Below are positions 1 to 13,130 of a stretch of 64,000 bases of DNA, one piece after another. The DNA lies in NCBI GenBank assembly GCA_949752735.1, contig OX457036.1, forward strand, positions 3,000,902-3,064,901, read 5' to 3'. The notes below the pieces were generated by a model that was not told the DNA's origin, did no database searches, and was given only the letters and a program-made list of their open reading frames with translations. Numbering within the stretch: the first letter of the stretch is position 1; the number at the start of each line of letters is the position of its first letter. The position numbers were made by a program, and so were the translations under genes. The stretch comes from Lumbricus terrestris (lineage: Eukaryota > Annelida > Clitellata > Crassiclitellata > Lumbricidae).

Positions 1-1444
1 GACAATTGAGCGTCCGAAGGACGCTCAAGAGGCGCGTAGCGCACTGAGGGGGGTAATGGGGAGGGGGCATTCCCCCTCCCCATCAGAAATGTTTTGAATT
101 TCCACATTGCAATGGCAGTATTTTAAGGTGTCATATTAACAAAATAGCTGTACTTTTTTCAGTGACCCATTAGAAACTTTTAGAATTTCCAAATTGCAAT
201 GGCAGTATTTTAAGGTGTCATCTTAACAAAATAGCTGTACTTTTTTCAGTGACCCATTAGAAACTTTTAGAATTTCCAAATTGCAATGGCAACATTTTAA
301 GGTGTCGTCTTAACAAAATAGCTGTACTTTTTCAGTGACCCATTAGAAACTTTTTGAATTTCCACATTGCAATGGCAGCATTTTAAGGTGTCATCTTAAC
401 ACAATAGCTGTACTTTTTCAGTGACTCATTAGAAACTTCTTTAATTTCCACATTGCAATGGTACCCTTTGAAGGTGCCATTTTAACAATATAACTCCATT
501 ATTTCAGTACTGATAAAAAGTGTTTTAGGATTTCAATATATATATATATATATTGTATAATTACAATAAAAAAATCTTTATGTATTGTGTTCAGCAGCTC
601 AGTTCTGCTGTTGCTGTGTTATTCTAATGAAACACTGTTTACATGGGTAAATAAGCTGACTTTTCAGCACTGTAATCAGAAACTGTCAGCTTATCCCAGT
701 TTCTCCATATGGCCCTGAGTTGCTGACCAGTACACACTTTCCGAAATCATATTTAATAGTACACAAATCTACCAAGAGCTAATAAACTACCAGTACCAAA
801 ATCAAGAAACCACTAGTCTTGTAGTAATTATGTTGTTTTACTAGGTGTTCAGATAATAGGACCAAAGCATTTTGAAATTTGACAGTTTAAAATGTTATGG
901 ATAGCACTTGATAGCCATTCAGTTGTACAAAAATAGTATTTGTACAAATATTAGCAGTAAATTATACTCATTTTACTGGATTTCGTCATATGATATAACA
1001 TTAACTATAACAGTGAATAATTGCTACAACCATGTAGCAGTAAATAATATTACGGTTATATTATTTTAACAGTTCATGTAATGCAATGATGTAAACACTA
1101 AACAGTAACTACATGTAAATACTATTACCATTTTGACAAATTTTTCTGGAGGAAATGTCATCTCTGTATTTAGTTAGAAAAAAATAGTGTTTATCTAAAT
1201 ATATACAGTAAGTTATATTCATTGCAGCATGATAGTATCGCATATTATAGTAGTAAATAATGTCATTATAATCATATAATTATAATAGTAAATAATATCA
1301 CGGTATATTATAACACTTCAAGTAAAACAACGATGAAAAAGTTACTAAAAACCAATAACATTTTGTGAACATTTTCTGGAGGGGGGAAATGTCAATCCTG
1401 GGGGGGGGAAAGTTCCCCCCCAGAGACGTCTAGATTAAACACTG
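1..1444 (-). mobile_element. TIR element with 86-bp minisatellite, cut by window edge (copy A)
   Basis: The right end reads CTAGATTAAACACTG (1430-1444), the inverse of the start of the complete relative at 51285-52654. Next to that end is a C/G-rich block at about 1380-1425. At the other side are a G-rich block (about 48-82), a perfect 9-bp-arm hairpin GAGCGTCCGAAGGACGCTC (8-26) and about five 86-bp tandem units. The AT-rich stretch at about 540-1200 is missing from the 51-kb copy, so that copy is probably an internal-deletion derivative. There is no transposase ORF, so the element is non-autonomous or its coding part lies outside the window. Confidence 0.75.
86..485 (-). repeat. 86-bp minisatellite, about 4.6 units
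   Basis: The phrase ATTGCAATGG recurs near 108, 194, 282, 367 and 449. Each unit also carries TTTTAAGGTGTC, TAGCTGTACTTTTT and GTGACCCATTAGAAAC. It is the reverse complement of the array at 51495-52510. Confidence 0.85.
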
Positions 1445-2180
1445 CCCACAGATCAGTCCGGTAAACTTAAACTTGAGGAGTGCCTTTTATCTTTGTGTGC
1501 CTGGTTCTGTTTTAATGGTTTGGCTATAAACCCAGACAAGTCTGAGGTTATTTTGTTCGCTTCACACCAACGCCTGCGTTCCTTCCCTCCAGTTTCCAGC
1601 ATCGACCTCGCAGACTCGGCGGTACCATCATCAATTCATCAGATTCTGTCAAAACTCGTGACCTGGACAGTATGCTTACTTTTCGTATGCATGTAACTAA
1701 CCTTTGTAGATATTGCTTTTATCACATCAGGGCAAAACGCCACATTAGGTCGGCTCTGATTAAGGATATGTTGAAGACTTTACCCTGTTCCCTTGTCTCC
1801 TCTCGCATTGATTATGCTAATGCAATTTTTTGTTGGCATTACAGACTATGAGCTACATAGGCTGCAACGCATCCAAAATTCCTTAGCTCGGGTTGTGCTG
1901 CCCGTCCCACTACGATCAAGTTCTTCAGTCTTACTTCATCAGCTGCATTGGCTTCCTGTTTAGTTCAGAATAAAATTTAAATTGGCCTGTTTAACCTACA
2001 AATCCCTCTCTACCGGAACACCTCCCTACCTTCAGTCGCTGCTTACTCCTTACATTGCTTCTCGTTGCCGGCGATCATCAAGCATGGTTCTTTTGCTGAG
2101 CCTCTATGCAGAACTGTTATGGGCTAGCGTGCATCCCCCCACCATAACAGATCGAAGAGGGGACACGCTTCATTAGAGAT
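1445..2180 (+). pseudogene. LINE reverse transcriptase C-terminal relic (CR1/L2/Jockey-like)
   Basis: Conceptual translation in shifting frames gives the region after the RT active site. It has a WFCFNGLAINPDKSEVILF-type segment (1493 onward), then LVSSRIDYANA-like, LHQLHWLP-like and CLTYKSLSTGTPPYLQSLL segments (1982 onward). This order is typical of the RT thumb and connection region of CR1/Jockey-group LINEs. Several stops and frameshifts show it is dead. It begins directly after the TIR of the preceding element. The 5' end and the catalytic YADD are absent. Confidence 0.7.
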
Positions 2181-2452
2181 TATGTCAATACGAAGATAAA
2201 ATAGTATACCCCCGGGTAATACTTCTGCATTTTGTGCAACTTTCGATTTTCTCAGCATTTTATCGATCTGCTTTTTATGGCAGATTATTCTATTGGTTAG
2301 TAACGGATTATACTCACTTTGCTTGCTGATTTGAATCCAACAGCTTATAAATACGTCTTTGAACTTTATTGCTGAGTTTCAGTGTCTTTTTGATTAAAAT
2401 TTCTTCCTTACACTTTACTTTCAAATTTAATTGTGTTAGAACACGCTGCTGG

Positions 2453-2477
2453 ATGGATGGATCCGATTTGACGTGGG
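2453..2477 (+). repeat. Left part of a dispersed GGATCCGATTTGAC repeat
   Basis: GGATGGATGGATCCGATTTG matches copies near 44962, 45593 and 47613. The continuation of this copy resumes at 2909, beyond a LINE insertion. Confidence 0.6.
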
Positions 2478-2908
2478 CTTATGCCCACCGTCTCTGCTTA
2501 TATGCGTGACGTTCTTCACTGGCTCCCTGTTTCACAGCGCATCTCCTACCCGGTCCTACCGAGTTGCTGCACTTGTTTGGCGATGCCGTCTTTCTTGTGC
2601 TCCTTCGTACTTGTCTAGCCTTTGTCGATCTGTCTCAGACCTTGCAGCCCGTCGAGCTCTTCGCTCTGCAGCAACGGGTGACCTGTTGGTCCCGCGAGCT
2701 CGCACTTCTATGAGACAGCGCGGAGTCTTTTCTAATGTGGGACCCGCTATCTGGAATGGCCTCCCATTAACCTTGCTACTCATGCCTAGGCTAAATTCCC
2801 CTGCATTTTTTAAGTATCTCAAATTCTACTTTTTTAGCTGCGCCTGGGCTGGGAGCGCCTCTGAGTAGGTTTCTGGAATCGGCGCTATATAATTTCTCGA
2901 AATGAATG
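2478..2908 (+). pseudogene. LINE 3' end (SAATGELLVPRA family), inserted in a short repeat
   Basis: The frame from about 2473 to 2866 encodes the C-terminus of a CR1/L2-like RT: LAARRALRSAATGDLLVPRA, VGPAIWNGLPL and a final SCAWAGSASE, then a stop. The 3' UTR is GGGAGCGCCTCTGAGTAGG...GGCGCTATATAA (about 2851-2893), ending in (AATG)n. The same protein and tail occur at 13985-14800 and 42825-43690, so this is a family. The copy is heavily 5'-truncated. It splits a GATTTGAC...TATGACAACAGAGG repeat, which gives its insertion point. Confidence 0.85.
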
Positions 2909-2965
2909 AATGACAACAGAGGCCGTTCCCTCGACAGAAATTTCTGTGGCACGATACAGACTTAT
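2909..2965 (+). repeat. Right part of the dispersed repeat split by the LINE
   Basis: TGACAACAGAGGCCGT...CCTCGACAGAAATTTCTGTGGCA matches the right half of the copy at 47692-47775. Confidence 0.6.
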
Positions 2966-3862
2966 TTGTTGGGTCATTGGATTGTCGTAGAGACGTTGTA
3001 GTTTTTTAGCACGCTGTTGTTTACAAAAATCCAACCTATACACATTGCTTTATAATTATTTAGAGGTGTATAAGAAGGCAGTGATCTATGAATATAATTT
3101 CGCGTTTGGAGGCATGCTATGGTTGCCAACGTGATTGTGGGTTATTAAATGCTGTATAAGAATGATTCATCATAACGAAGGTGATTAAAATTGTCAATCT
3201 CTTTCATCCAGCATAATTGACGAAGTTGCATGGATGGAATCTATTTGTTCTGCATTAGTGAGGGAGTGCTAACACAGAGGCGACTCCCCAGCGACACTAG
3301 CCCACATGTGGCAATGCCAGTCCCAAGCCTGGATGAGGAGGAGGAGGGCGACCTTTCACTTTTATTAGAACAGAGTATTGCTAAACTGGAATAGCATCCA
3401 CAGCAGCCATTGAATTGAATTAAACTGGCTAACGAATTCTTGTGACGTCGAGCTATTTTCACAACCGTGTGTGCAAACTCGTTTTCTTAAAAACCAAAGT
3501 GAAACTAAACTTAAGCAACATTTGGACGGATCGATGGTTGAAAACGTATTTGCAAAATAAAATTCGATATTAAGTCATCAGAAATTTTAATATTCGTTTG
3601 GCTTTTGCGATTCACTAAAAATGTTATTTTCCGTAGCAATGTTTTCCTTCCAATGTTTAATTAATTAACGTCGTCGTGTGACATCAATCATTGCGGTTGA
3701 CAGTTATTTGTTTCATCCGGTGAACGTCGGACCGAGTCAAAAGTTTGTAAAAAATATCGTTTATATAGCGTCGTATTCAATGATTTAAAGGTGTGCAAGT
3801 GGAATGGAGGAAGATGCTGTCGTTGTCTCTGGTCTCCGACCCTCAGAAATGAGGATGGACAG
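2966..3862. other. No gene recognised
   Basis: AT-rich DNA without a supported ORF. It holds an AGAGGTGTATAAG motif near 3063, a GCCAGTCCCAAGCCTGGAT block near 3315 that is related to the foldback arms at 50.6-51.3 kb, and an AAAGGTGT near 3788 directly before the CAT tract. Confidence 0.5.
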
Positions 3863-4413
<551 letters not shown>

Positions 4414-5339
4414 AGTGGATCCAGTATATCTTATTATTATTTAAATTCTTCGGCGATTAGTATATCTCGTGGCCAATATTGCAACAGATCTTGGTTGGTA
4501 GTAGTCAATTGAAGAATCGCTATATGAAATCAGGAATGATTTTATGGCCCTGGTAGCGTATTGGATAATACGATGGCATGGAGAGCGAGACGTAACGAGT
4601 TGGCGCCCTGTATGGCGGACGTGCTGTGTAGGCTGCCATTATCACTGTGTATTCATTAAATTGCATTAAGTTTTACTGTAGTAACCGGTCGCGGTCTTTC
4701 AAACCGGATTGTTTCAATAGAGAAGATGAAAATTAAATAAAAAGGAACACTGTAGACACCTTTCATTCGATATTAGAAAGGTTATATAAAGATGACAGTG
4801 CATACAGTAAATATTCATTTGTGCAGAAAAAAGTTCGTTTAGGTATAGTTTCGTATTGTCGTTTATGAGCCATGAGGCAAAGTATGCAAAATGATGTTGG
4901 GGCGGTTTACCACTTTCAATCACTTAGTGGGTCCCTGGACATGAAAAATCATCGCGGAACTTGTCGAAAATGACGTCACGAATGACGTTAAGGTCAAATA
5001 CAATATGGCAGCCGCCGGTGCCACGGGATTTTTTTTTAGCTCCCTTATAGCTATCGGGGGAGATAAATTAATCTACCCCGCCCCCTCCGGGTGGGATATA
5101 CCGGTATAGATTATCCGAGAGGGGATAAACCAATCTATCCATATTTTTTAATGCGTGTAATTGAACAATTTATGTCGCAAAAAAATGTAAAGTGCTTCTA
5201 ATTGCTTTAAGTATCCTTGGTAATCTTCATAGCTAGGCAACTCGATTTATTTAATGACTCAAAGTGGTTTCATCTGTTTTAAATGCTCCACGTGCTCTGA
5301 AAACCAAAGCAAACAAAATTATCAAGTAGAAATAAGCAT
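4414..5339. other. No gene recognised
   Basis: Unassigned DNA. An ACACCTTT motif lies near 4757, a short T-run near 5030, and a C/G-rich imperfect inverted repeat near 5060-5140. Confidence 0.4.
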
Positions 5340-5850
5340 AACAGTTAGTGTCTTTGTTCAAATCAAAACTGATGGAAGTTAATTTGCAAAAATATATACA
5401 CAAGAAAATGGGGTTTCAACTTCTCTTCATATGGCTTTTACACTGGCTGTCTGTTCCACAGAGGATTGAATTTAAGATCTGTCTACTTGTGTACAAGTCC
5501 CTCCACGAAACCGCGCCCGATTATGTGCGTGATTTCTGCATCGGGACTCACTCCTCCGCCTCCGGGTTGCGACTTAGATCGCTTGACAAAAGCGATCTTC
5601 GCGTACGGCGGATGAAAACCCGATTCGGTGACCGCGCTTTCTCGGTGGCCGGCCCCATATGCTGGAACAGTCTTCCTCCAGCTCTGCGAGCGGCTGGCTC
5701 AGTTGACTCCTTCAAATCTGGACTCAAGACTCATTAAATTTTATCCCTCAAGGCCTATCCTGCTGTTTAGTTTAGTATGTGAGGCGCCCTTGTAACGGCA
5801 TGGCTGTGTTACGGCGCCATAGAAATCGTCATAGTTATTATTATTTTTAT
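5340..5850 (+). pseudogene. LINE 3' end, second CR1-like family
   Basis: About 5400-5735 encodes an RT C-terminus: LHWLSVPQRIEFKICLLVYK, then APDYVRD, SASGLRLRS, FGDRAFSVAGPICWNSLPPA and a stop after SFKSGLKTH. The 3' UTR has GTGAGGCGCCCTTGTAACGG and ends in a (TTA)n-like tail near 5835-5850. The order LHWLP - YKSLH - APDY - WNSLP is the standard tail of CR1/L2-group RT. The N-terminal endonuclease and the catalytic palm are absent, so this is a dead 5'-truncated copy. The reading frame is unusually clean, which suggests moderate age. Confidence 0.8.
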
Positions 5851-6529
5851 GGAAGGGGTACGATTAATGCGGTAGATAATTTATTTCGTCACACCGACAG
5901 CGTCACACCGTCTATAATTAGTAAATTGATCTTTTTTACAGTTATAAGCACGTGTAACACCTTCAATGTAACTGATTTCGGAACGTAGGCTTTCTTTCTT
6001 ATATTGTTTTTCTCATCCTGTTACGTTTAAGCTTCTGGTTCTGTAATGCATAAAATATTAAGACTAGTCTTTTACGAATGTATTCGTTTTGTGTTCGCAT
6101 ATTTATATAACGGGCTGTTAACACTATTTTAAAGGTAGCCTATCTGAATAAAACGCTCGTACGGAATTCGAATAAGAAGTCGATCGGGATATTAACTTCC
6201 AACACCAAGCAATGTTTTAGCGATACGACCAACTCGATGATTTTACTGGCATTTTGCTTTGCTTTATGCCTATAGTTTAATCTATAAAGTTGTGGATGCT
6301 TATTCATTCTATTCCAGTGTCAGTTTATCCATAAAAAATTGTCTTGTGCAAGATTCCCTCTTTTACTCTGCTGCTGGGATTGTCGCCACGGACACTGCCA
6401 GAGAAAGAGCAGAAGTCTAACAGTTTCGATTTGACGACGTCGTGTATTAAATTCAATTTATAATGGAGAAGTTTCTATGAGATTTCGACAAACGATCATT
6501 TCACATTGGCGAATGACCACACCCAGCTA
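5851..6529. other. No gene recognised
   Basis: AT-rich, no supported feature. Confidence 0.4.
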
Positions 6530-6725
6530 AAACGACAACGCTGTTCTGTGCTTCGGAGACGGAAAGCTGTGGGTTCAAATTCACCTCAAACCGCAGCGTA
6601 GGGATAAGGGACCATGAGTAAGTCCTTCACTCGCAATTTCTCATGTTCTTCGGCGCGAAACTCGGATCCAGTGTCCGCGTTGTAGTTTTGGGTGCATCTG
6701 AAGGGATTCTATAACATACACTCAT
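6530..6725 (+). mobile_element. Degenerate tRNA-derived SINE
   Basis: It follows the same order as the adjacent SINE: GGTTCAAATTCACCTC (diverged B box), AAGTCCTTCACTCGCAATT, ACTCGGATCCAGTGTCCGC, GAAGGGATTCTATAACA. It sits tandem to and in the same orientation as the better copy at 6743. Confidence 0.65.
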
Positions 6726-6742
6726 ACCCACTTTAAGCATTG

Positions 6743-6965
6743 TGGGGCGCGGTGGTGTAGTGGTGGCGTCGTTGCCTTGAAACCGGAAGGTTCGAGGTTC
6801 GAATCCACCTCGCCGCGTAAGGACCTTGGGCAAGTCCTTCACTCGCAATTTGCCCAGCGCTTCGGCGTGATAGGCCTACTCTGATGCAGTGTCCGCTCTG
6901 CATTCGGGAGCGCCTCTGAGTAGAGAGAGCTTGAAGGGGCGCTATAACAAGTGCGCATACAAACA
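6743..6965 (+). mobile_element. tRNA-derived SINE (family 1), well-preserved copy
   Basis: It has an internal pol III promoter: A box TGGTGTAGTGG (6753-6763) and B box GGTTCGAATCC (6796-6806). The body is GGGCAAGTCCTTCACTCGCA and GATGCAGTGTCCGCTCTGCA. The tail GGGAGCGCCTCTGAGTAG...GGGGCGCTATAACAA resembles the 3' end of the LINE family at 2478-2908. The tRNA part does not fold into a complete functional tRNA on inspection. Confidence 0.85.
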
Positions 6966-9900
6966 AACACACGTGCATATCTTGCACACCTTTTATTTGT
7001 TTTATTACAAAGCTTATATAAATTTATAGCGTTTCTAGGCCTACATTTTACAACTTAAAAAAATCATATTTGACATAGGATGAATTATTAAAAATGTACA
7101 ATGAAATTCTTTGAAAACGAAGATCACGAGTGACACCCTCCTCACTTATTTTATGCAGAGTTGGGATTGGCACTGTCAGTTGTCTGTGTTCCATATATAA
7201 CATCGATTCCAGAGAAACCCACAAGAAGCGCTCCAGACTTTACAGCTCGAAACTAAATGCAGGTTCAAGGGATCTCAATTATTACGAAACCTTTAAGGAC
7301 ATGAGGTTCACTTAAGAATGCAAAAGCGACAGTTTTATGCGAAGTCATATACTGACTTCTGCATTTGCAGAAATGTATTCCCGTACAAAGCAGAATGAGC
7401 AATTACGAGTGAAAAAGACAACAATTTGCGACAATGGTGAAGAGAATGAGCAGGTTTGACCAGTTTTGTTAGCTGGGAAGCCTGACAAACAGATGATTGG
7501 AGGTGTATAGCCGAGATTAAGAGTAGAATAGCAACTGGAAAGGACTAATTTTAGAATAGAGTGGAGCATCTTAATCCAAAAGAGACTCGCAACCACCTTT
7601 GATGTCATCGAACTTTAAAACTGATCTCAGTTCATTATTGAAAAAACTTTCTGCTATCGATATCCTATTGTTTATGACTTAATCGGTGCACGAAAATCCA
7701 ATTTATATAAAAGTGCTTGCCCGCGATTTGAAGGTTTGTAAGCAGCCGATGACGGTGCAAAAATTATTGAGCATTTGACGACATCTTAAGTCTATCTTGA
7801 ATGGTGGGTGTGGTAATAATTTGCCACTTTCAAAGCCTAGGTCGATCCCCTCCTTCTTTCTCCACTCTTGGGTCTTGCACTAGAATTGTGGAATTGTGCA
7901 TAATAAATTAGAACTCTGGCAGGATAATTTTCAGTCGTCTGATGTTCATCCATAGTAATTGGTCGTTCATTGTAGGACACCTTTATAATAGATAATTACC
8001 ATGCTATATATATTGATAATTTATAAAAACAGTAACTAGTATATTAAGCCCTTTGGCGTCAATAATCGAAGATGATGAAAGGTTAAGTAATTTTAAATCG
8101 TCATTTTTTTCTTTTCAAAGGTGAGTTCTTATATAGCTCTTGGGTTTTACGAATTTTATGGATTATTAATTGCGCTGATAGATAAGCTAAGAAGAAGTAA
8201 TCGACTCAATAGGTTGCTTGTACTTGCGAGAAGGTCAATTCCACGTCTGTTGGTTGGAAATTATAGCGAAGAATTAGATCTGTTTGACTTGAAATTGTCC
8301 CTCTGGCCATCATGCCCGTCTTTCATTATTGTTCATAGAATTGCTAAAAACACATTAATGACTATCTGCATTTGCCTCTTAATCACATTTAGTAAAAAAA
8401 AATAATGATGTCTTTATACAGTGAGTGAATTTACGAGTCCCGCATCAGCAAATGCGTTCAACTGCCAACGAAACCTTATTTCATCAACGGCCGTTGACGT
8501 CATTCACTGAACAGATTTGAACTTTTTCACGTGCCGCTGTTTTGAATAGAACCGACTTTTAAGAATTGAAAGTGAATCAGTATTCACCAGCTACTTGTCA
8601 ATTCCAGAAAGTAGTGGAAGCTATCTTACGAGAGCAGAAGTCGTTGACGCAGACTGGAAAGAGTTTGCTTAGCACAGTCCTTCATAGGCGATTCAGCAAA
8701 TGTGGCGTTTCCAAAAGCGATGTTTTTCTTTCCACGATAAACGTCTTTATAGGCTGTGACATAAAAGTCTGCTCTTTGTCACATTTTCTCGTACATCCAC
8801 AGTAGTTGGGTAACCACGGACCCTATATCAGCAATTAAACAGTATTTAATATCCATTAAAATCCATTAGCCACGCCCCTTGATATAGAAAATCTCATACC
8901 CGTATTCCTGAAAAAATAGCCACGCTTCTAATAATGTCCATAGCGCAGTGACGTCATCTTTCTAAAACCTTCGATAATTACCTATTATTATTTGGCCATT
9001 TGTTTGTCCGTCTGTCTGTCCGCCTGCATACCTAGGTGATTAAGAGCTCATTAAATTGATGTACTATAATTATAGGCCTACGCGAATCCGTTCACAGTAA
9101 CATTGCGTTAGATTTTTAATTGAAGTTGTACGAAACTGAGTCGTTACGGGGATATTTTGTACCACACCCCTTTTATTCAGCTTCGGACATGCACTGCCAA
9201 AACTAAGGCTATTTGGTGAATTAAAACCGCAAAAATTATGCTTTGCTAGTATCCAGACGTATTTGCAGTACTCACCCGTTTTTAAACTGAGTTGCATCAA
9301 CCTTCTTCAACACCTCTAATATGAATATTTTCCAGAAATTTATAATAACGAGCAATCATTAGTTGAGTGTCTTCTCAATGCAAAAAAAGTCAACAATTGA
9401 CCATGGTAAAAATCTAAGAGACCTGCTAATTAATATATGGAGGCTAATTGAGCAGAGAATAATTCGTTCATCAATCATTAAGTGAATTTTGAAGGATTGC
9501 AGTAGTTTAACAGTAATGTAGATAAATTTGGTCGAAATTATGCGTTCACATTATAAATTTTTGACTCCGTATGTTTCCAGGCGGACGGAGAAACTAGCAT
9601 TCGAACTAAAAGCTTAGGTGTCCATAAAACTTATAAACGTCTACACCGATTGCTTCTTTAGAGTTTTGTCCCACTTTCGAGTTAGCTAGTTCAGATAACG
9701 TTTATTGAGGATTGTGGTGCATTTTAGATACTGCGCAATAGAACATATTGATTGACAATAGCACTTCATAATAATAATAATAATTATTATTGTTTGCTTT
9801 ACATTACATTACTAAGTAACAATTTGTCAATGCTGTAGATTAGTTAAATCGTAGTTGTTTAAAAGTGTTTTTTTGTTTTCAATTCTCTCCCAAAAACCCA

Positions 9901-10396
9901 ATATTTTCGTTGTTATTGAGTTTCGGTGGAGTTTGATAAAGATTTCTTCACCAGCTTCCTTTTTTGCAGTCCAGATGTATGCCGAACTACTGCGAGTATA
10001 AATCTATTTTAAATAACGTTGTTTACTAATGACGATTTAGGCCAATGGCGTGGAAGCAAACAATGGTGATTTTTATGTACTTACACGTTTCACGACATTT
10101 CAAAGCAAAAAATTGAGTTAATTTAACCTGGGTCTAATATCGATATTAGTCTCAGGTTTAACTTTTAATTTGCTTGGCTCGGTTCTGTGTTGTTTAAGCA
10201 TGTTGCATCAAAACTAAGATGATTTGGCGTTGTCCACTTTTGCATGCAGTAGTCTGTATAGATTGGCAAAGGTTGTGAAGTTAACATGACAGTAAACGTC
10301 GACCTAATCCTTTGGATTCAACTAAATAACTAACACAACAGCGACTTATTTGATAAAGAGAAATGAATGATAATAGCTTGTTTTAGACCAGATCTA
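6966..10396. other. Long stretch with no gene recognised
   Basis: No ORF with recognisable homology. ACACCTTT occurs near 7977. A perfect-centre palindrome lies at 10122-10161 (CTAATATCGATATTAG core). A block near 8870-9030 (CCACGCCCCTTGATATAG, then TTTGTCCGTCTGTCTGTCCG) looks like an old repeat, but I cannot name it. Confidence 0.4.
10122..10161. repeat. Near-perfect 40-bp palindrome
   Basis: TTAACCTGGGTCTAATAT is followed by CG and then its near inverse ATATTAGTCTCAGGTTTAA. There is no loop, so it could extrude as a cruciform. Confidence 0.7.
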
Positions 10397-10545
10397 GACT
10401 GGTGCGCTCGGTAATGCAACGCTCCACTTAAACACCTTTATATCGTTTTACCAGAGTCAATATATAATTGAACAGTGAATCGTCGGTGATACGTCGACGA
10501 TGTACGCCTACGGCTGCGCTAATGCAACGAAAGAATAAGGTTGAA
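10397..10545 (-). repeat. Dispersed ~150-bp repeat containing AAAGGTGT (reverse copy)
   Basis: On the minus strand it reads ATTCAACCTTATTCT..., CAATTATATATTGACTC, GGTAAAACGATATAAAGGTG, GAGCGTTGCATT. The same order occurs at 59362-59510 on the plus strand. Confidence 0.75.
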
Positions 10546-13070
10546 TTAATGACTCATGCAGCCACAAAATGCCGTTCAATAAAGAAAATTGTTGTGCATA
10601 AAAATTATACAGTGGTTTGTCCAGCTCAGACCAGCTAACTGGAATGGCCTCACTGCGGCTCTCCACTCGCTTGCTGAATGTATTAACTATGGAAGTTGTT
10701 GTCGATTGCCAAAGTAATATGAATTGCGTCCTGCTAGAATTCAATGAGAGACTGTTGAAACACATTCAGAGATGCAAGTCTCGAGCGAGCGCATCAATTT
10801 GAGCAGAAAGAGCAAGTAGAGCAGAGCGAGGACCATGCACGAATGCCTGCATAGCATCAGCACAGAGGTGGCCAGTTGAACAGTGTTTGGAGTATATTGC
10901 TGGAATGTCAGTCGTATGCAGGAGGTATAATAGGGCAGATGTCCTAAAACTGGGTTCTAATCAGGCACACCAAAACCAGGGCCCCTAGTGTCTCCACAGA
11001 TAACCATTTCGATGTGGTTAGAGAGGTAAGATCAAACCAGAGAGGAGGGAACCACAAGAGGTCTTCAGACGCTGGATTAAAATGTGATGATAAACAGGAG
11101 AAATGGTAGCGCTTGTGTGTCTAATCATTGTAAGCGCACAATTTCATTAAACTGAAACTACTTCTACTAACTCTGAGAGTGCCAGTCCCAAGTCTGAATA
11201 AAGGAGGGCCTACGCTAATATTATCCTTCGCATCGTTGATCCAAAACTACTAGTATTATCGACGGTTGAAGCGGTTGATGCTCTCGCGAACATGACTGCA
11301 GAATACAGAGCACAAACTGGACATTAATTTTTAAAACGCTGTCCCAATGGAAATTCAACATCGTGTTGCAACAGGCAATCGTTCAACGACATCTTTGAGC
11401 GGCTTTGTCGGTTTCCCCTCATAATATTATTTATAATATAAGGAGAATTGTATGGATGAATGTTTCGACAAGAACGGTAGTCCAGGTCGTTTATTGTTGA
11501 GACAATTGCATATTTTTATTTATATATTAGGAGCACTTACAGAGAGCCCCGTCAAGACTGACTACTCAGAAGTGCTCCAGAAACAACCTCGGCTAAATAG
11601 TTCAATCTTTTAACCAGAGAAGAACGCGGTGGAGTGATCCCTGAGCGCTAGACGAAGCGCCACACGAAGAGCAGGGTCAGTGACCGAGAAATCACGAAGT
11701 TGCCATGTGGAGGTTCGCAAGTATGAGGGACAAGAAATTCAGTCTGAACAGATGAACGAAGTTTATCTTGGCGTTTCGTATTCTATGTAGAACAGCAAAG
11801 TTGGTCTCGAGCATTTTCGAACTGCTATGGCTGCCGCGGGATTGTTGAAATCCAAGTCCCTTCAGTCACTGTTGTCAGAGTTTCTCTGTTAGGCGATTTT
11901 TACAACTCGGTTGTCAATAGTCACTGTGTAAACGGACATTTGTAAATATGTATACAGTAGTGATAATATTATTTAGAGGTGTGTAAGCGTACGTCCACGT
12001 CGTCTCCCCTGGGCAACGGAACGAAGTTCCGGCTAAATCTGAACCATGGAGGAAGGAGAGACCTGATCAGTCGCCTTTTTATCCCTGATCATGAAACTTA
12101 GTAGTCAAGTAAGTCAAGCGTATCGTCAAATCATTAGTGGATTTTAATTATTTAGCCAGCCTTTCAGGCTTCCATTGCCGCTGATGTCCACCACACATTA
12201 AAAAATAATAATATTTTTTCTTTAAGGAAACGCTTGTAAACGCACAGCGTTGCACGTTCGAATCTGTACAGTTACAAATTAATTGGGAATTGATTTCGAA
12301 TTTGGCTCAGTATAACATCGGCCGTAGGTAATAAATCTGCAAAATATAAACTTATCGCTAGTGGTAGTATCATGTGTTTGTATCTGTTAGGATATCAGGG
12401 TCAGAGTTCCCTAAATTGTTGGTACGGAGAGAACTCACTTACTGACTCACAGTGAGCGAACCTAAATGTGAATTACAACGAAATAATAAGTTTTATATAA
12501 AAGCATTATTATATCAAATCTGTCTGTGCTGTAAGCGTAACCAGAATGATGTCTATAGCTGGTTCACCCAAGATTACATTATAATAATTTAGCTGTAGGT
12601 GCCAGTATAGCTATGTCTAAATCACACCGTTCTTATCTGTATGTCTCTGTGTCAAATGTTCCTTACTTATGCTGTTAATATCTTATCACCCAGAGTGTTG
12701 ACGAATGATCGTATGTCGGGTTGTAAACTCCACTCTGTCTAACCACCGATGACCAGTCTTACCAATCTCCTCCTTGGCAACTTTACCTCATTCATCCAGG
12801 TCGTCTGCTCAGAATTCTCAGTCAGTAGTCACAATTTTGTGAAATTAAACATGTCTTAGTGTTTGAATTCAAAATTGTAGAGAAGTCCGAACCATTGTGG
12901 AAATGGACAGGAAAAAGAATAACATTGTAGACATCTAGTATCACTTTATCTTCTTGCGTCATTGGAAACTTAAGAGTACAAGTCCGTGTTATTACGAATG
13001 TAGACAAAATCATTTTGCTTTTAATAGTAACTTGGATGTTGATGCAAAACTTTTGAAATTGTTGATGATG
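10546..13070. other. No intact gene; possible LINE relic at about 11525-11760 (-)
   Basis: The stretch CTACTCAGAAGTGCTCC near 11563 resembles the reversed LINE/SINE tail, and the following 200 bp weakly resembles a reversed RT C-terminus. The remainder is unassigned. AGAGGTGTGTAAG lies near 11974. Confidence 0.35.

Positions 13071-13130
<60 letters not shown>

Noticed and set aside
6743..6815. Functional tRNA gene
   Set aside because: A and B boxes are present, but the sequence is SINE-like with a conserved body and tail in four copies and no proper acceptor stem.
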